Below are positions 1 to 7,641 of a stretch of 16,763 nucleotides of DNA, in pieces. Below the pieces are notes generated by a model. That model saw nothing but the letters and a program-made list of their open reading frames with translations. It did not search any database and was not told the origin of the DNA. Source of the stretch: an uncultured Eggerthellaceae bacterium (GTDB taxonomy: Bacteria > Actinomycetota > Coriobacteriia > Coriobacteriales > Eggerthellaceae); assembly GCA_934631995.1 (NCBI GenBank), contig CAKTYF010000040.1, positions 1 through 16,763 on the forward strand. Direction: 5' to 3'. How positions within the stretch are numbered: position 1 is the first letter of the stretch; each line of letters opens with the position of its first letter. The position numbers and the translations under genes are program-made.

Positions 1-232
1 AACTCCATTCTTCAAAATTGTATTTCAAATCACTTGCAGTCACCTTTTCAGCAATAAGGTGCTCGAATGCACGTTGGGTACTAGCGCATGCAGCCATGAA
101 ATCATCTTCACCAGGAAAGGCAAGAGCTAGAAGAAACACATCCTCAACCAGGGAGTCAGGATTCATCATCAAACCATCGGTTCTAGAAAGAGAGTCCACG
201 GCCTGACGCATCAAATCATCGCTAATCGCCAT
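1..232 (-). CDS. Unrecognised protein, second gene of a Phd-like antitoxin operon; 3' end outside window
   Basis: An ATG at 232 opens a frame of 77 codons that reaches the left edge without a stop, so only the N-terminal part is visible. It overlaps the end of the upstream Phd-like gene by 11 nt (the GCGATTAG context holds that gene's TAG), which implies translational coupling. The visible part begins MAISDDLMRQAVDSL and looks acidic and mostly helical, with a hydrophobic stretch VFLLALAF near residues 36-43 that is too short for a membrane segment. I do not recognise the family. Its position directly after an antitoxin-like gene makes a toxin or toxin-associated role plausible, but that rests on context alone. 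Confidence 0.6.
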   Translation of the reverse strand, partial: MAISDDLMRQAVDSLSRTDGLMMNPDSLVEDVFLLALAFPGEDDFMAACASTQRAFEHLIAEKVTASDLKYNFEEWS

Positions 233-590
233 TGATTATCTCCCTGAGTGCAGCCGCATTTTTATCGAAACACGCTAGTGCTGCGGAATTAAGTTCAGCA
301 CCCGTCAATACATTTTCGCGGTTGGATCTAGCTTTGAACATCGCGGCAATTTGCGCCCGCTCCGTCTGCTCCTCAAGTTCCGAAATCTTATCACTCAACG
401 CAGTTGCGTACTCGGGGGCAAGCAAATATCCAACAACGCCATTGCGGTCAACAACCTCGAAGCATCCAACTGCAGGCAAACGATCTCGCCATGCCTTTGT
501 GCGAGCAAATTCTGATACACCGACCCTCTCCGAAGAGCCGACCATATCTTGAAAGCGTCCAACTTTTTCCTCGAGAACAGCAGGTGTCAT
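222..590 (-). CDS. Phd/YefM-like antitoxin-type protein (122 aa)
   Basis: The N-terminal 65 residues resemble the Phd/YefM fold: a segment SVREFARTK-like in character (actual VGVSEFARTKAWRDRL), then a beta-rich CFEVVDRNGVVGYLLAPEY, where Phd proteins have a 'valV..rgkPvAvLls..eY' strand pair. A helical segment from about residue 65 (DKISELEEQTERAQ) and a tail follow, as expected for a toxin-binding C-terminus. At 122 aa it is longer than a typical Phd (70-90 aa). The start is fixed by a strong AAGGAGG 7 nt before the ATG. It overlaps the next gene and sits behind an inverted-repeat operator, both typical of autoregulated antitoxins. Family assignment is by eye; the alternative is an unrelated small DNA-binding regulator. 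Confidence 0.6.
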   Translation of the reverse strand: MTPAVLEEKVGRFQDMVGSSERVGVSEFARTKAWRDRLPAVGCFEVVDRNGVVGYLLAPEYATALSDKISELEEQTERAQIAAMFKARSNRENVLTGAELNSAALACFDKNAAALREIINGD

Positions 591-620
591 TTCATCCTCC
601 TTGGGTTTTGATTCAGTAAG

Positions 621-649
621 AGTATAACATAATGCATTTCAATTCACAA
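621..649 (-). promoter_or_regulatory. Promoter of the Phd-like operon
   Basis: On the minus strand TTGTGA (644-649) and TATACT (621-626) are separated by exactly 17 nt, a good sigma-70 type promoter. The ribosome binding site lies about 20 nt further downstream. The -35 box overlaps one arm of the adjacent inverted repeat, so a repressor bound there would block polymerase. Confidence 0.6.
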
Positions 650-665
650 TAGACCGTGAATTGAA
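638..665. promoter_or_regulatory. Inverted-repeat operator overlapping the -35 box
   Basis: TTCAATTCAC (638-647) and GTGAATTGAA (656-665) form a perfect 10-bp inverted repeat with an 8-bp spacer. The left arm covers the -35 hexamer. Arrangement and spacing fit a dimer-binding site for the Phd-like antitoxin encoded just downstream. The role is inferred from position. Confidence 0.55.
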
Positions 666-705
666 GAGGCTGTGAAATACGATGACTTGGGTTGTACCTT
701 AGCAA

Positions 706-1848
706 TCATTCTTCCCCATCCGCTTCACTTTCACCCGCGCCAGCGCTATCTTCTGCGCCTTCCCCGCCGCCGACATCGATGACCTCGGTGGTGCCCACGT
801 GCACCGCACCATCGGTAGACATTGTGCGCTCCATAACCTTGGAAGGATCGCTGCCAGCGCTGACCTCAGCCATGATGCGCGCCCATTGCTCGGGGGCCTC
901 CCTGGTAAGCCACAGGCCCGTGTCCTCGTCCAGGTCGCCCTCGGTGGGGCCCGTGCACGAATACACCACAAGCTGTTTGCCGCCAGCAAGCGTGGTGGCC
1001 CAGTAAACAAGATCGCTAAACGGAATGTCGGTCTCCACCATCGATGCCAAAATCTGAATCTGACCTGGGATTTCCAGAACAGGCTTCGAAAGCACCTGCT
1101 TGAGCATGTCCATCATAATCGCGCGAATATTCGCCTGGCGGATAGCGTCCTGCGTAATGCCGTTATAGGAATACTCCATGCGCGAGCGCGCCAAAATCAA
1201 TGCTTCTTCGCCCGAAAGATGGTTCTCCCCTGCCTCGATGCGAATCTGCTGGTAGCCCGAAGAGGTCCATACGGCGCCGTCAATCGCATAAGGAACGTCC
1301 ACATCAACGCCACCAAGCTCATCCACCACGTCTTTAAGCTGGTCAAACCCCACTTCAACATAATGGGAAATGGAAACGCCCGTGAGCTGAGACACCGCCT
1401 GAATGCACGCGGCTTCGCCCTGCTCGGCGAAAACCTGGTTGAGCTTCACCGTGTTGCCGTCAATGTGATACGGCGTATCGCGCGGCACAGACACCATGGT
1501 CAGTTTCGATTCGTCCAAGTCAAAGCGCACCAGCACCATCACATCGCTTCGCTCGTTATCGGTGCCAATCACCAGAATGTAAAAGGGATCGTTCTTCTCG
1601 GCCGCAACCAGGGCATCGGAAAGCTCTTCTGAGTCGCCCTTGTAGGACAAGGCGTTTGAAAGGTTGTTCAGGTAAAACGCGAAGGCGCCGCCCGCAACAA
1701 GCACCACCGCAAGAAGCATGCAAACAACAGCAAGGATCGCTTTCTTCCGCTTTTTACGCGGACTACGCGGAGGCACTTCTTCTTGAACTACCCGCACGTG
1801 CTTTCCCTGCACGGAATTCTGGTTTTGCTTTTCGTACAAATCCCGCAT
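706..1848 (-). CDS. LCP (LytR-CpsA-Psr) family membrane protein (380 aa)
   Basis: LCP enzymes transfer glycopolymers from undecaprenyl-phosphate carriers to peptidoglycan at the outer face of the membrane. Residues 1-36 are a charged cytoplasmic tail, 37-60 one transmembrane anchor, and the catalytic domain starts near 88. Family motifs are visible: YILVIGTDNERSDVMVLVR (90-108, with the conserved Asp and Arg-Ser-Asp), SVPRDT (120-125), GGVDVDVPYAID (179-190) and GEEALILARSR (213-223). The C-terminus (358-380) is a low-complexity Gly/Glu/Ala tail. Length is normal for the family. The ATG at 1848 has GAAGG immediately upstream. It lies downstream of the CWB2-LCP gene on the same strand, about 200 bp away, so the two may be co-transcribed. 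Confidence 0.93.
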   Translation of the reverse strand: MRDLYEKQNQNSVQGKHVRVVQEEVPPRSPRKKRKKAILAVVCMLLAVVLVAGGAFAFYLNNLSNALSYKGDSEELSDALVAAEKNDPFYILVIGTDNERSDVMVLVRFDLDESKLTMVSVPRDTPYHIDGNTVKLNQVFAEQGEAACIQAVSQLTGVSISHYVEVGFDQLKDVVDELGGVDVDVPYAIDGAVWTSSGYQQIRIEAGENHLSGEEALILARSRMEYSYNGITQDAIRQANIRAIMMDMLKQVLSKPVLEIPGQIQILASMVETDIPFSDLVYWATTLAGGKQLVVYSCTGPTEGDLDEDTGLWLTREAPEQWARIMAEVSAGSDPSKVMERTMSTDGAVHVGTTEVIDVGGGEGAEDSAGAGESEADGEE

Positions 1849-2055
1849 CCTTCAAACACTCCTTGACGGGCCATATTGGCTTTTATCGTATGCGACAAAA
1901 CACCAGGATACGCCCTCGAACAGCAAAAACTAAGAGAAGCAGCGCGGAAAACAGGGTATCTCAACACGAAACAACAGCGCCGCTTCACCCCAAGACGCTT
2001 GAACCCGAAAAACTGTTCAGCGTCCAATCGCGCCTTAGCACCTTACTCCAAGCCG

Positions 2056-4137
2056 CTAATCCCACGTTTCCGCATAATATCCGCTGCTCAAACGCTCGCC
2101 CGAACAGAATTCCCGGGCAATTGCGGCATAGGCGGCGCTGTCGTAATCAACAAGCGTCTGTAAGCAGCCCTCGTTGTTGTAACCCAGCTCGGGAAGCTCG
2201 TAGCGCGTGACCTCGAAAGGCCCCGACGCGGCCTGCACCACCAGATTATCCTTGTTCGCTTGAAGCGCATCGCTCCACGCGGAAACATCATCAGAGCTGA
2301 TGTTTGTCTCAATGAGCCCGCTGCTCACCAGGAAATCCAGAAGATCTCCCGTGGTAAAAATATCGGGCAATCCCATCTCACCAGGATTAAGTGAGGCCTT
2401 GATAAGACGACACAACATCATGCGATCGACCGACTGGCGCAAGGCGTCTTCGGGCAGACCGTACTTTTCGGCATAAGAATGGCGCTCACGAGAAGCAACC
2501 ATGAAGTCGTAGCCATCCAGAACCTGCTCGCTGGCAGGCAGATAATCCGTTTCCGAGCCCCAATCAAGCGCATACGGCAAATCGACGGAAAGCCCGCCAA
2601 TCGCGTCCACAATCTTTTGAACAGTCTCTATGTCGCATACAACGTACTTCGTAACGCCCACGTGCGTAATTTCGCTGATAGCCTGGCATTCTTTCGCAGC
2701 ACCAGCATGCGTGGCCGAACGGTGATCGGCACCATTCGCAAGCGCCTGATAATACGCGTAATGGAACGCATAATTCGACTTGCACCAGGTCTTTCCCATG
2801 CAAGCAGACGACGAAGAGCATGTACACGTCAAGCCGGGATAACTCGGACGGAAGTCGCTACCCCGCTGCACGTAATATGTATCGCGCGGCACGGTGAGCA
2901 GCGAAACCGTAGCAGCTTCGGTATCAACGCGCATGAGCATCTGAACATCGGACCCCTGAACCTCTTTGTGCTTTTCAGGCCATGCGTCAGACCCCAGCAC
3001 CGCAACGTAATGAACTACGCCGCGCAGTGACTTATCAATGTCGTTGACCAGGCCTTCAGGACAAACATTTACGCCGCCGAACACAAATGCCTTGTCAAAC
3101 GCGCTGCTGTTGTCGCCAATGAAGGCGGTAGCAGCGGAAGTGTTCGTTGTACCCTCTACCAGAATCAGGGGCGCATCGTTTTTCGCCAAAAGCGCCGAAG
3201 CAGTAAGCGCGTCCATTCCCTTGGCATCGGCTGCGCCGTTCGCAACACCCACAGAGGAGCCCTCCAAAAGCCCATCGTCCATCAGTTTCTGCGCAACGGC
3301 AACCGAAGTATCGTAACCCGTTAGACCGTAAACACGCGTCACTTTATCGCCCCAAACATCTTCGACGGAAGACGTTGGAAGCGCATCGGGGCCACCGGGA
3401 ACGAAAACGCTGTTGTAGCGTTCGATCATCGCCTGCGCATCAGGGCGCAAAACACGTTCACCATCAGGTGAAACAGAGCTAGTAGTAATAAAGATAGGCA
3501 AATGGAACTTATAGGCGACCGGCGCAACAGAAAGCGCATCCGCAAAGTCAACAGACGTTGCCACCACCGCAGCGCTCAGCTCGTTGCAGGCGCGATCTTT
3601 CTCTTCGATCATTTTCGCGCACGCAACGGACGTATCACACGCATCGCTGCCCCCTACGCGTTTCACATCAAACCCCGACCAGGTCAGGGCGTTCTCTACG
3701 GCGGGCTTTACGGCGCCTTCGCCACCGATAAGCAGCACAGTTTTTGCGCCCAAGCGCCTTATTTCCTTAAGCGTTTGCCAGGAAAGCGATGCCCGATCCG
3801 TAAGCAAAATAGGCGAATCATACGCGCCGGCAAGACCAGTCGCGCTCATGGAATCCGCATAATCGTCATCGCGTGCGAGCACTACACATTTATCGCTGCT
3901 GGTCAAACCATCGGGGAAAGCTGCCCTGGAAGCTTCAATGGCGGTATCCACCGCTTCACCACCGGCAACGCGAACGATAGTTTCGGGATCATCCGGCTGG
4001 GCGACCTCAACCGGCTCTTTTGTCGCACAGGCCGTTGCCATCCCCAGCACAAAAACACAGCACAACGTGAAGAGTATCGCTACCACCAGGGATTTAGGGG
4101 ATTTGAACGGCTTTCCTTGCGGCGGCGCTTGCATCAT
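2056..4137 (-). CDS. Lipoprotein with three CWB2 modules fused to an LCP domain (693 aa)
   Basis: The N-terminus has a hydrophobic segment (17-36) ending in ATAC with Cys37, read as a lipoprotein signal. Three cell-wall-binding-type-2 (CWB2, PF04122) modules follow at roughly 55-150, 158-262 and 267-370. Each opens with R(V/I)xGxxxxDTxxxxA-like elements (VRVAGGEAVDTAIEAS, VKRVGGSDACDTSVACA, VYGLTGYDTSVAVA), with FADALS/YADSMS and IGGEGAV/PGGPDAL signatures. From about 375 an LCP domain starts: VAVLGSDAW, then SDVQMLMRVD, LLTVPRDT (413-420) and IGGLSVDLPYALD (513-525). An insertion at about 421-480 contains Cys438, Cys440, Cys446 and Cys452. The usual ARSR element is replaced by ASRERH (548-553). 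CWB2 modules bind anionic wall polymers, and LCP enzymes attach such polymers. The start is one of two consecutive ATGs behind AAAGGGAG. Confidence 0.9.
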   Translation of the reverse strand: MMQAPPQGKPFKSPKSLVVAILFTLCCVFVLGMATACATKEPVEVAQPDDPETIVRVAGGEAVDTAIEASRAAFPDGLTSSDKCVVLARDDDYADSMSATGLAGAYDSPILLTDRASLSWQTLKEIRRLGAKTVLLIGGEGAVKPAVENALTWSGFDVKRVGGSDACDTSVACAKMIEEKDRACNELSAAVVATSVDFADALSVAPVAYKFHLPIFITTSSVSPDGERVLRPDAQAMIERYNSVFVPGGPDALPTSSVEDVWGDKVTRVYGLTGYDTSVAVAQKLMDDGLLEGSSVGVANGAADAKGMDALTASALLAKNDAPLILVEGTTNTSAATAFIGDNSSAFDKAFVFGGVNVCPEGLVNDIDKSLRGVVHYVAVLGSDAWPEKHKEVQGSDVQMLMRVDTEAATVSLLTVPRDTYYVQRGSDFRPSYPGLTCTCSSSSACMGKTWCKSNYAFHYAYYQALANGADHRSATHAGAAKECQAISEITHVGVTKYVVCDIETVQKIVDAIGGLSVDLPYALDWGSETDYLPASEQVLDGYDFMVASRERHSYAEKYGLPEDALRQSVDRMMLCRLIKASLNPGEMGLPDIFTTGDLLDFLVSSGLIETNISSDDVSAWSDALQANKDNLVVQAASGPFEVTRYELPELGYNNEGCLQTLVDYDSAAYAAIAREFCSGERLSSGYYAETWD

Positions 4138-4197
4138 ATGGACTCCCTTTCACCTGGTTTTCGAAAGCGCTGCTGCTGGGCGGCGCTGCCCTAAAAC

Positions 4198-4221
4198 GAT
4201 ATGCATACTCTTGAGTATATC
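4198..4221. promoter_or_regulatory. Imperfect palindrome with possible -10 box upstream of the CWB2-LCP gene
   Basis: Around 4198-4221 the sequence GATATGCATACTC-TT-GAGTATATC is an imperfect inverted repeat; its core is ATACTC/GAGTAT. On the minus strand it contains TATACT, a plausible -10 box for the CWB2-LCP gene about 60 nt downstream, but no good -35 is visible. Either an operator or chance; I give it low weight. Confidence 0.3.
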
Positions 4222-4292
4222 ACCGCGCACGGCTCGATTTCATGCGCTAAACGCAAGCGGCATTCCACCATAAACAAGTGCTTATCTTGCGC

Positions 4293-4322
4293 TTGTCTCG
4301 ATAGATATACGTGCGTTATAAT
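4293..4322 (+). promoter_or_regulatory. Promoter of the DinJ/YafQ operon
   Basis: TTGTCT (4293-4298) and a consensus TATAAT (4317-4322) are 18 nt apart, 35 nt before the antitoxin ATG. GTGC (4311-4314) and GCAC on either side of the -10 box make an imperfect inverted repeat, a likely place for the antitoxin or antitoxin-toxin complex to bind. RBS AGGAG follows at about 4346-4350. Confidence 0.65.
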
Positions 4323-4357
4323 ACGTTTGCACATACATAATATGACAGGAGTTTGAA

Positions 4358-4630
4358 ATGGTAACTACAACTCTAACCATTCGCATCGATGACGACCTAA
4401 AGCGCGAGGCATCCGAAGTCGCCGATTATTACGGACTTGACTTGTCCTCGGTAACACGTGCTTTTTACAAACAAATGGTGAACACTCGTCGTATCCCGCT
4501 AACTTTTGCACCCGAAGAGCCCAACGCGGAAAGCCTAGAAGCCATTCGCGAAGGTGATGCCTTCCTGGCTTCGGGCAAAAAAGGCCGTTTCGACAACGGA
4601 GCCGACCTTATTGCAGCGGCGATGGCATAA
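4358..4630 (+). CDS. RelB/DinJ family antitoxin (90 aa)
   Basis: The N-terminal 45 residues carry the ribbon-helix-helix pattern of RelB/DinJ antitoxins: TTLTIRIDDDLKREASEVAD, then a turn and YGLDLSSVTRAFYKQMV, followed by RRIPLTF, which is nearly diagnostic for the group. The C-terminal half (GDAFLASGKKGRFDNGADL) would wrap and neutralise the toxin. In this family the antitoxin also represses its own promoter. Start ATG 4358 lies 8 nt after AGGAG. The stop codon shares one base with the toxin start (TAATG), so the two are translationally coupled. Length is normal. Confidence 0.92.
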   Translation: MVTTTLTIRIDDDLKREASEVADYYGLDLSSVTRAFYKQMVNTRRIPLTFAPEEPNAESLEAIREGDAFLASGKKGRFDNGADLIAAAMA

Positions 4631-4929
4631 TGAGTAGGCTCACCGCCGAGTTTTCCACTGCATTCTCCCGTGATCTGAAGAAGAAGGCAAAACGTCGCAA
4701 ATGGGATCTTGAAGAGCTGCAAAAGCTAATTAATCTAGTATTGGAGAACACGCCGGAGTCAATAGAAATCCTAAAACGCCGTCACAATATGCATCAGTTG
4801 AGCGGTAACTGGGCAGGACAAAACGAGTGTCATGTTGCCAACTCTGACGACTGGCTTGTGATTTGGTCGGCCAACAGTGACGTTGCTTTCTTCGAACGAA
4901 CTGGTAGCCATGATGAGTTGTTCAGATAG
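4630..4929 (+). CDS. YafQ-like mRNA interferase toxin, RelE superfamily (99 aa)
   Basis: YafQ toxins are ribosome-dependent endoribonucleases that arrest translation. The sequence shows the family order: LKKKAKRRKWDLEELQKLI, then HNMHQLSGNWAG, ECHVANSDDWLVIW and FERTGSHDELF at the C-terminus. His55, His68, Asp74-Trp75 and His94 correspond by position in the motif to the active-site histidines and Asp of E. coli YafQ; all are present, so the toxin appears intact. It partners the DinJ-like antitoxin with a 1-nt overlap. Downstream is the first direct repeat, whose hairpin could terminate this operon. Confidence 0.92.
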   Translation: MSRLTAEFSTAFSRDLKKKAKRRKWDLEELQKLINLVLENTPESIEILKRRHNMHQLSGNWAGQNECHVANSDDWLVIWSANSDVAFFERTGSHDELFR

Positions 4930-4979
4930 TCAGTAACCCCTGCCAATCATTCGCGCAGGATATCATTGGCTCAAGGGTC

Positions 4980-5169
4980 CCCATAGAAAAAACTAAGGGG
5001 TTTCCTCTTCCGAAGACCTCCCTTTACAAAACGGAAACCGTTTTTCATTGTGCTGTCATTCTATCCTTCGGATTCTCTTTCTTCAAGTGAACATTCGCAT
5101 ATGTGCAAAGTCGCATTTTATGTCGACTTTGTATACAAAAATGCATACAAAGCAAGCATGAAGACAAAT
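4980..5169. repeat. Long direct repeat, copy 1 (about 190 bp)
   Basis: This stretch matches 7642-7821 in the same orientation. By hand I count about 20 mismatches over some 177 aligned bases, a 1-nt and a 3-nt gap, and a 12-bp block (GTATACAAAAAT type) present only here. The similarity stops sharply after AGCAAGCATGAAGACAAAT. It starts about 50 bp after the yafQ-like gene and ends about 80 bp before the rloB stop, so the two copies bracket the RloA/RloB pair. In frame, a short ORF (5101-5217, 38 codons, MCKVAFYVDF start) shares its first part with a 31-codon ORF in copy 2; I do not call either a gene. Confidence 0.85.
5028..5045 (+). terminator. Possible weak terminator after the DinJ/YafQ operon
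   Basis: AAAACGG-AAA-CCGTTTT folds into a 7-bp stem followed by a T run. It is short and AT-rich, so efficiency is doubtful. The equivalent site in repeat copy 2 has a mismatch (CCGCTTTT). GGTTTCC (4999-5005) and GGAAACC (5033-5039) could form a competing larger stem-loop. Confidence 0.35.
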
Positions 5170-5249
5170 GGATACATGCTTCGTTTCCCTTTGGCATTTC
5201 AAGCTTTGCTGCGATAGTCCCTTGCTTCAGAACGCTCCAGCACGCTCCC

Positions 5250-5857
5250 TTAACCCAAAATCCTCTCAACCAGCAGATGCACATCCGTCATGCCAGGTGC
5301 GGGCAGCACGGCTTTGCAGCTCGCACGCTTCGACTTCGCGTTCTCAACGGCGCTGCGCACCTGCTTGACCGAGAACTGCGTGGGCGGCACACGCTTCGCA
5401 TAGCGCGGCCAGTGCTTCTTCAAGACCGCATCGATCTTCTCGGGCGTGGTGCACCCATTCGCCTTCTCGAAGTGAATCAGATTCACATCACCAGGAACAA
5501 TTCGAGCTTTGGGTTGCTCACGGCAAGGTGGTGACGGTCGTCGACCGCCTGCCAAGCAAGAAGCTCAGCGAACTCAGCCTCGTCCCAATCGTCGACGTCC
5601 ACCACAAGCCACGCCTCGTCGCCGGTGCGGAAGTCGTTCTCGCGCAGCGCCTTCTCGAACCGCTTGAGCACGGCTGCCGGATTGTGCCGGTTGGGATGGG
5701 TGTTCTTCAGGAACCTCACTGACATCGGCGCATCCTTGAAAACAGCCATCCCAAGATAGTCGCGCTCGGTGGTGCCTTCGGCGCTCACCCAGCACACGCT
5801 ACGATAGTCGCGAACGTTGGTCTTGCGTGTGGCGAGCCCGCCCTTGCGCCTAGCCAC
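5250..5857 (-). pseudogene. RloB family protein, frameshifted near 5483
   Basis: RloB proteins are small partners of AAA ATPases in abortive-infection systems (for example AbiL) and appear to have a Toprim-like core. Here a GTG at 5857, overlapping the rloA stop and preceded by GGGGAGG, starts a frame with SAEGTTERDYL (25-35, the EG..TE element) and WLVVDVDDWDE (83-93, the DxD element), then SNPKLELFLVM and a TGA at 5483-5485. The expected continuation, NLIHFEKANGC, and a plausible C-terminus (KIDAVLKKHWPRYAKRVPP to HLLVERIL, stop at 5250) lies in a neighbouring frame overlapping the break. The gene is therefore split by a 1-nt (or equivalent) indel. Possible explanations are decay, sequencing error or programmed frameshifting; no clear slippery heptamer is visible. 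Confidence 0.8.
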
Positions 5858-7196
5858 GCGAACCTGCCTCCCCGAGCATTGGAATACCGCCGAAGCGGCC
5901 GTCAAGATAGCTACGCACCAGGTCTTTATCGAAGCGAATGTCTTTGAACTCAGCCAGACCCACGAGTTCTGAGCAACCGTCGGTGCCGCGCTGGGCGATA
6001 TACATCTCGTCGCGGCGCATAACGGACTGATCCATAAGCAGCAGGTCGTGCGTGGTGAACATGAGCTGCTTGCGCGTGTCGGGTCCGCACCCCGCCAGGA
6101 AGTCGGAGACCAGGCGCATCGTGAGCATCGCGTGCATGCAGCGATCGAGTTCATCCACGACGTAGACTTTCGGGTCCGCATCGCTGCTCGGGTTCGACAG
6201 GTCGAACAGCATGGGCAGAAGCCCCATCAGGCGCTGGGTGCCCGATGACTCCATCCCTAGGGAGAACACGTGCTCGCAGCCGTCGGGCTCCACGTGCACG
6301 GTACGCAGGCGCTGTACCTCGGGGCGTCCTCCCGCCGAACGCACGGTGAGCATCTCGAAGCCGTAGTCGCCAGCCTCGACATCGAGCACCACAGTTATCA
6401 CCCCATCGTCACCGAGCTCGGCGATGCTGCGGCGTAACGCGACGTCCTTCGGCAGGGCCTCGGGACCGACCGGCTCGGCGACGAGCCTCGATATACCCGT
6501 GTCCATACGCGAGAGCGCGTCGCCCGCGAAGTCGAGGAAGCCCTGCTGGGTACCCGCTGCCTTGGCAAACGACCACGCCTGCGACCCCACGCCCACCAAC
6601 TCCAGCGTGTGGGCGAACCAGTCGTGCGCCTCCTCAAGCTCGGAGACGTTCTGCGAGACAGCGCCCTCCAGGAATAGCCGGTTCGCGCGCGTGCTCTGCG
6701 CAGCGTAGGCAACATGCCCAGAGTCGTCGAAGAAATTTTCATCGAAGGTGTACGAATCAGGACCTTCCTCGGTAGCCTCGCGCTCGTATAGAACGACACC
6801 CTCCTTTTCTCGCACCAACTCGAGCGACTCGTACACGACGGCAGTGGGCGTCGCCTCGACGTAGATTCTATACACGTTCGTGCCAGCGAGGAACGTGGCA
6901 TCCAGGGAGGCAGGTTTGTCGCTGCCCCCAAGGCGGAAGACGTCGACGGGCAGCGCTCCGTCCACCCCAGCGTCAACAGTGGCCATGGCCTTCAATGCGG
7001 CAAGCGCCTTGAACAGCGCTGTCTTGCCCGACGCGTTGCCGCCATAGACAGCTGCGACGGGCAAGACATACTTGCTGCGCCACCCGGGCAGCTTTGCGAG
7101 CGTCTCCTTGTGCTGGCGCTCGAGCGAGCCCAACATGCTGAGCTGCGCCTCACCTCCGTATGACATCCAGTTCCCCACTGTTAAATCGAGCAGCAT
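5850..7196 (-). CDS. RloA-like AAA15 family ATPase (448 aa), probable antiphage defence
   Basis: This is an ABC-type AAA ATPase of the class paired with RloB. Visible motifs: an N-terminal strand LLDLTVGNWMSYGGEAQLSM, Walker A GGNASGKT (52-59), an ABC-signature-like MESSGTQRLMGLLP (315-328), Walker B VYVVDELD (344-351) and a switch histidine in MFTTHDLLL (379-387). These match the AAA15/OLD-like group (AbiLi, RloA, and AriA of PARIS). In such systems the ATPase holds or senses and the Toprim-like partner is the effector; that is inference here. The start has AAGGAG 7 nt upstream. The stop overlaps the rloB GTG, so the pair is one operon. GC content is visibly higher than in the flanks. Confidence 0.88.
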   Translation of the reverse strand: MLLDLTVGNWMSYGGEAQLSMLGSLERQHKETLAKLPGWRSKYVLPVAAVYGGNASGKTALFKALAALKAMATVDAGVDGALPVDVFRLGGSDKPASLDATFLAGTNVYRIYVEATPTAVVYESLELVREKEGVVLYEREATEEGPDSYTFDENFFDDSGHVAYAAQSTRANRLFLEGAVSQNVSELEEAHDWFAHTLELVGVGSQAWSFAKAAGTQQGFLDFAGDALSRMDTGISRLVAEPVGPEALPKDVALRRSIAELGDDGVITVVLDVEAGDYGFEMLTVRSAGGRPEVQRLRTVHVEPDGCEHVFSLGMESSGTQRLMGLLPMLFDLSNPSSDADPKVYVVDELDRCMHAMLTMRLVSDFLAGCGPDTRKQLMFTTHDLLLMDQSVMRRDEMYIAQRGTDGCSELVGLAEFKDIRFDKDLVRSYLDGRFGGIPMLGEAGSRG

Positions 7197-7209
7197 CAGT
7201 TTCTCCTTT

Positions 7210-7238
7210 CATCGAACGTGATTTTATCACATTCGATG
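7210..7238. promoter_or_regulatory. Near-perfect palindrome in the rloA promoter region
   Basis: CATCGAACGTGAT (7210-7222) and ATCACATTCGATG (7226-7238) form 13-bp arms with a single mismatch and a 3-bp centre. It lies 14 bp before the rloA ATG. On the minus strand its centre contains TAAAAT, a possible -10 box, so a bound repressor would shut off the operon. No obvious -35 is seen. No regulator gene is encoded in the rloA-rloB pair, so the binding protein is unknown. Confidence 0.55.
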
Positions 7239-7641
7239 TTATTAGACATGACGTGTTGCAAACAAACGATGGGATTATCGAGAAATGAATGATTCAGGAG
7301 GTTCGATTGGTCAATCGCAAAGACATTCCATCCGCCACAAGAGGTCTGGGGACCGAGGATTTATCCGAACTTACTAGCCAAAACGCGAGATCTTTATTCC
7401 GATCGAATACGTAAAGAGCGCCCGGCTCCAGCGTTGCCCCACTGCGCACCGACGTGGCGTCTGCCTTGCGCCCAAGGGACCGTTATGCAAACGTCAAAAT
7501 CATCGCGTGGCAAGCGCAAATTTGGAGGCTTTTCGAACCGTTATCCAGCAGATACCGACTGAAAAAAAGTTCATTTCCTGCGCATCAACGTTCACAATTC
7601 CTGTCCAATCGTCCGCGCCGGATACCGTAGACCCAAGAAAT

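Noticed and set aside
799..1632. Plus-strand ORF (277 codons)
   Set aside because: Exact antisense of the LCP gene, with His/Arg-rich composition and no motif.
3502..4194. Plus-strand ORF (230 codons)
   Set aside because: Antisense of the CWB2 modules and signal peptide of the lipoprotein; no ribosome binding site.
5045..5284. Minus-strand ORFs in both long repeats (5045-5284 and 7709-7987) sharing a C-terminus
   Set aside because: Their similarity is explained by the direct repeat itself; the unshared N-terminal parts are unrelated, and the first overlaps the rloB end.
5483..6181. Reading the RloB frame as a 232-residue protein starting at 6181
   Set aside because: The added N-terminus is the out-of-frame shadow of the ATPase gene; the GTG at 5857 has the ribosome binding site and the family-like start.
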